Shown here one piece after another: positions 63,797 to 64,000 of a stretch of DNA of 64,000 bases. Under the pieces are notes generated by a model. That model was not told the DNA's origin. It searched no databases and saw only the letters and a program-made list of their open reading frames with translations. The translations under genes and the position numbers were made by a program. The stretch is taken from assembly GCF_019991125.1 (NCBI RefSeq), contig NZ_JAGENB010000001.1:682001-746000 (forward strand), read 5' to 3'. Position 1 is the first letter of the stretch; each line of letters starts with the position of its first letter. Source of the stretch: Phyllobacterium calauticae. GTDB taxonomy: Bacteria; Pseudomonadota; Alphaproteobacteria; Rhizobiales; Rhizobiaceae.

Positions 63797-63899
63797 ACCG
63801 GCCAAGGCGACTGTTGCGACACATGGGTTCGTGTTTGGGGCAACACGTTGACGCCCCAGCAGTCATTGTTTGACTTGGCGCGCGGCTGAGGGCAAGAAA

Positions 63900-63943
63900 C
63901 TTTAACGCATTCTGTGTCAGCCTGCGCGCAGAATGCATTAAAG
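63900..63943. repeat. Inverted repeat near the right end
   Basis: CTTTAACGCATTCTG (63900-63914) and CAGAATGCATTAAAG (63929-63943) are inverted copies with one mismatch around 14 bases. The arms are long for a terminator and no T-run follows. It may be a 3'-end element of the PodJ-like gene or an operator of a gene beyond the window. The rest of 63797-64000 shows no gene. Confidence 0.45.
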
Positions 63944-64000
63944 AATTTCTGTCATCATGGTGTGCGAACAATCGCCATAACGCCGTGATGGGTTCGGGGT

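Noticed and set aside
61340-63805. Minus-strand open frame of over 800 codons opposite the PodJ-like gene
   Set aside because: It is the antisense of a G/C-rich, codon-biased gene. The plus-strand frame has clear domains (coiled coil, Sel1, PG-binding) and a proper start; the minus frame has none.
1-64000. CRISPR array, insertion sequence or prophage
   Set aside because: No regularly spaced direct repeats, no transposase or integrase motifs and no phage structural genes were seen on either strand.

Overview
The window is a stretch of chromosome from a free-living or host-associated alphaproteobacterium, most likely of the order Hyphomicrobiales (Rhizobiales), close to the Phyllobacterium, Brucella/Ochrobactrum and Mesorhizobium group. 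The evidence is gene content and order: the murA-DUF2948-hisD-UPF0262-phosphatase-infA-maf-yacG cluster, the argD-argF-hslO operon beside gcrA, ALAS-type hemA, class I lysS, a SAM-II riboswitch before metZ, and a PodJ-like polarity protein. Coding density is high and most genes are housekeeping. I see no transposase, integrase, prophage block or CRISPR array.

Layout. 1-2400: a truncated start, a DUF1127 mini-protein, a MipA-type outer membrane protein and a DUF616/TOD1-like glycosyltransferase. 2505-9826: tRNA-Phe, an oxidoreductase, the conserved yacG...murA cluster read on the minus strand, and tRNA-Thr. 9913-15303: a glycosyltransferase plus polysaccharide deacetylase pair, a LysR/azoreductase pair and galE. 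15608-19754: hemA, an AbrB-family membrane protein overlapping an aminotransferase, and mscL. 19979-24143: a giant transporter-like hybrid histidine kinase facing a LuxR-type response regulator, resembling CrbS/CrbR (MxtR/ErdR). 24372-31848: pip, VOC protein, DUF952-pyrD, ddl, a MATE pump, and small envelope proteins. 32022-35530: an accessory-looking patch with a PIG-L-like protein, a GT4 glycosyltransferase, Gly/Asn-rich and His-rich exported proteins, a start-less reading frame and tRNA-Gly. 36096-46324: dcd, SAM-II riboswitch and metZ, apaG, PhnA-like protein, argD-argF-hslO, gcrA, phoR and a PPK2 polyphosphate kinase. 46293-53042: a membrane glycosyltransferase, a periplasmic solute-binding protein, lysS, an SNase-like protein and an S24-type repressor. 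53320-59820: a four-gene fatty acid beta-oxidation operon with a striking palindromic operator. 60356-63796: a PodJ-like polarity/peptidoglycan protein.

Functional themes are envelope and exopolysaccharide modification (at least four glycosyltransferase-type genes, a deacetylase, galE and ddl), amino-acid supply (hisD, argD/F, metZ), fatty-acid/acetate use (beta-oxidation operon and the CrbS-like pair) and cell-cycle/polarity control (gcrA with clustered GANTC sites, PodJ-like protein). The most interesting signals are regulatory: a SAM-II riboswitch followed by two mutually exclusive terminators, an intrinsic terminator placed almost at the start of the predicted argD transcript, four CcrM-type sites before gcrA, a 14-bp-arm palindrome before the beta-oxidation operon and a palindrome before hemA. 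I did not identify a clear new defence or mobile system. The best candidates for undescribed biology are the PIG-L-like/GT4 divergent pair and the transporter-kinase system.
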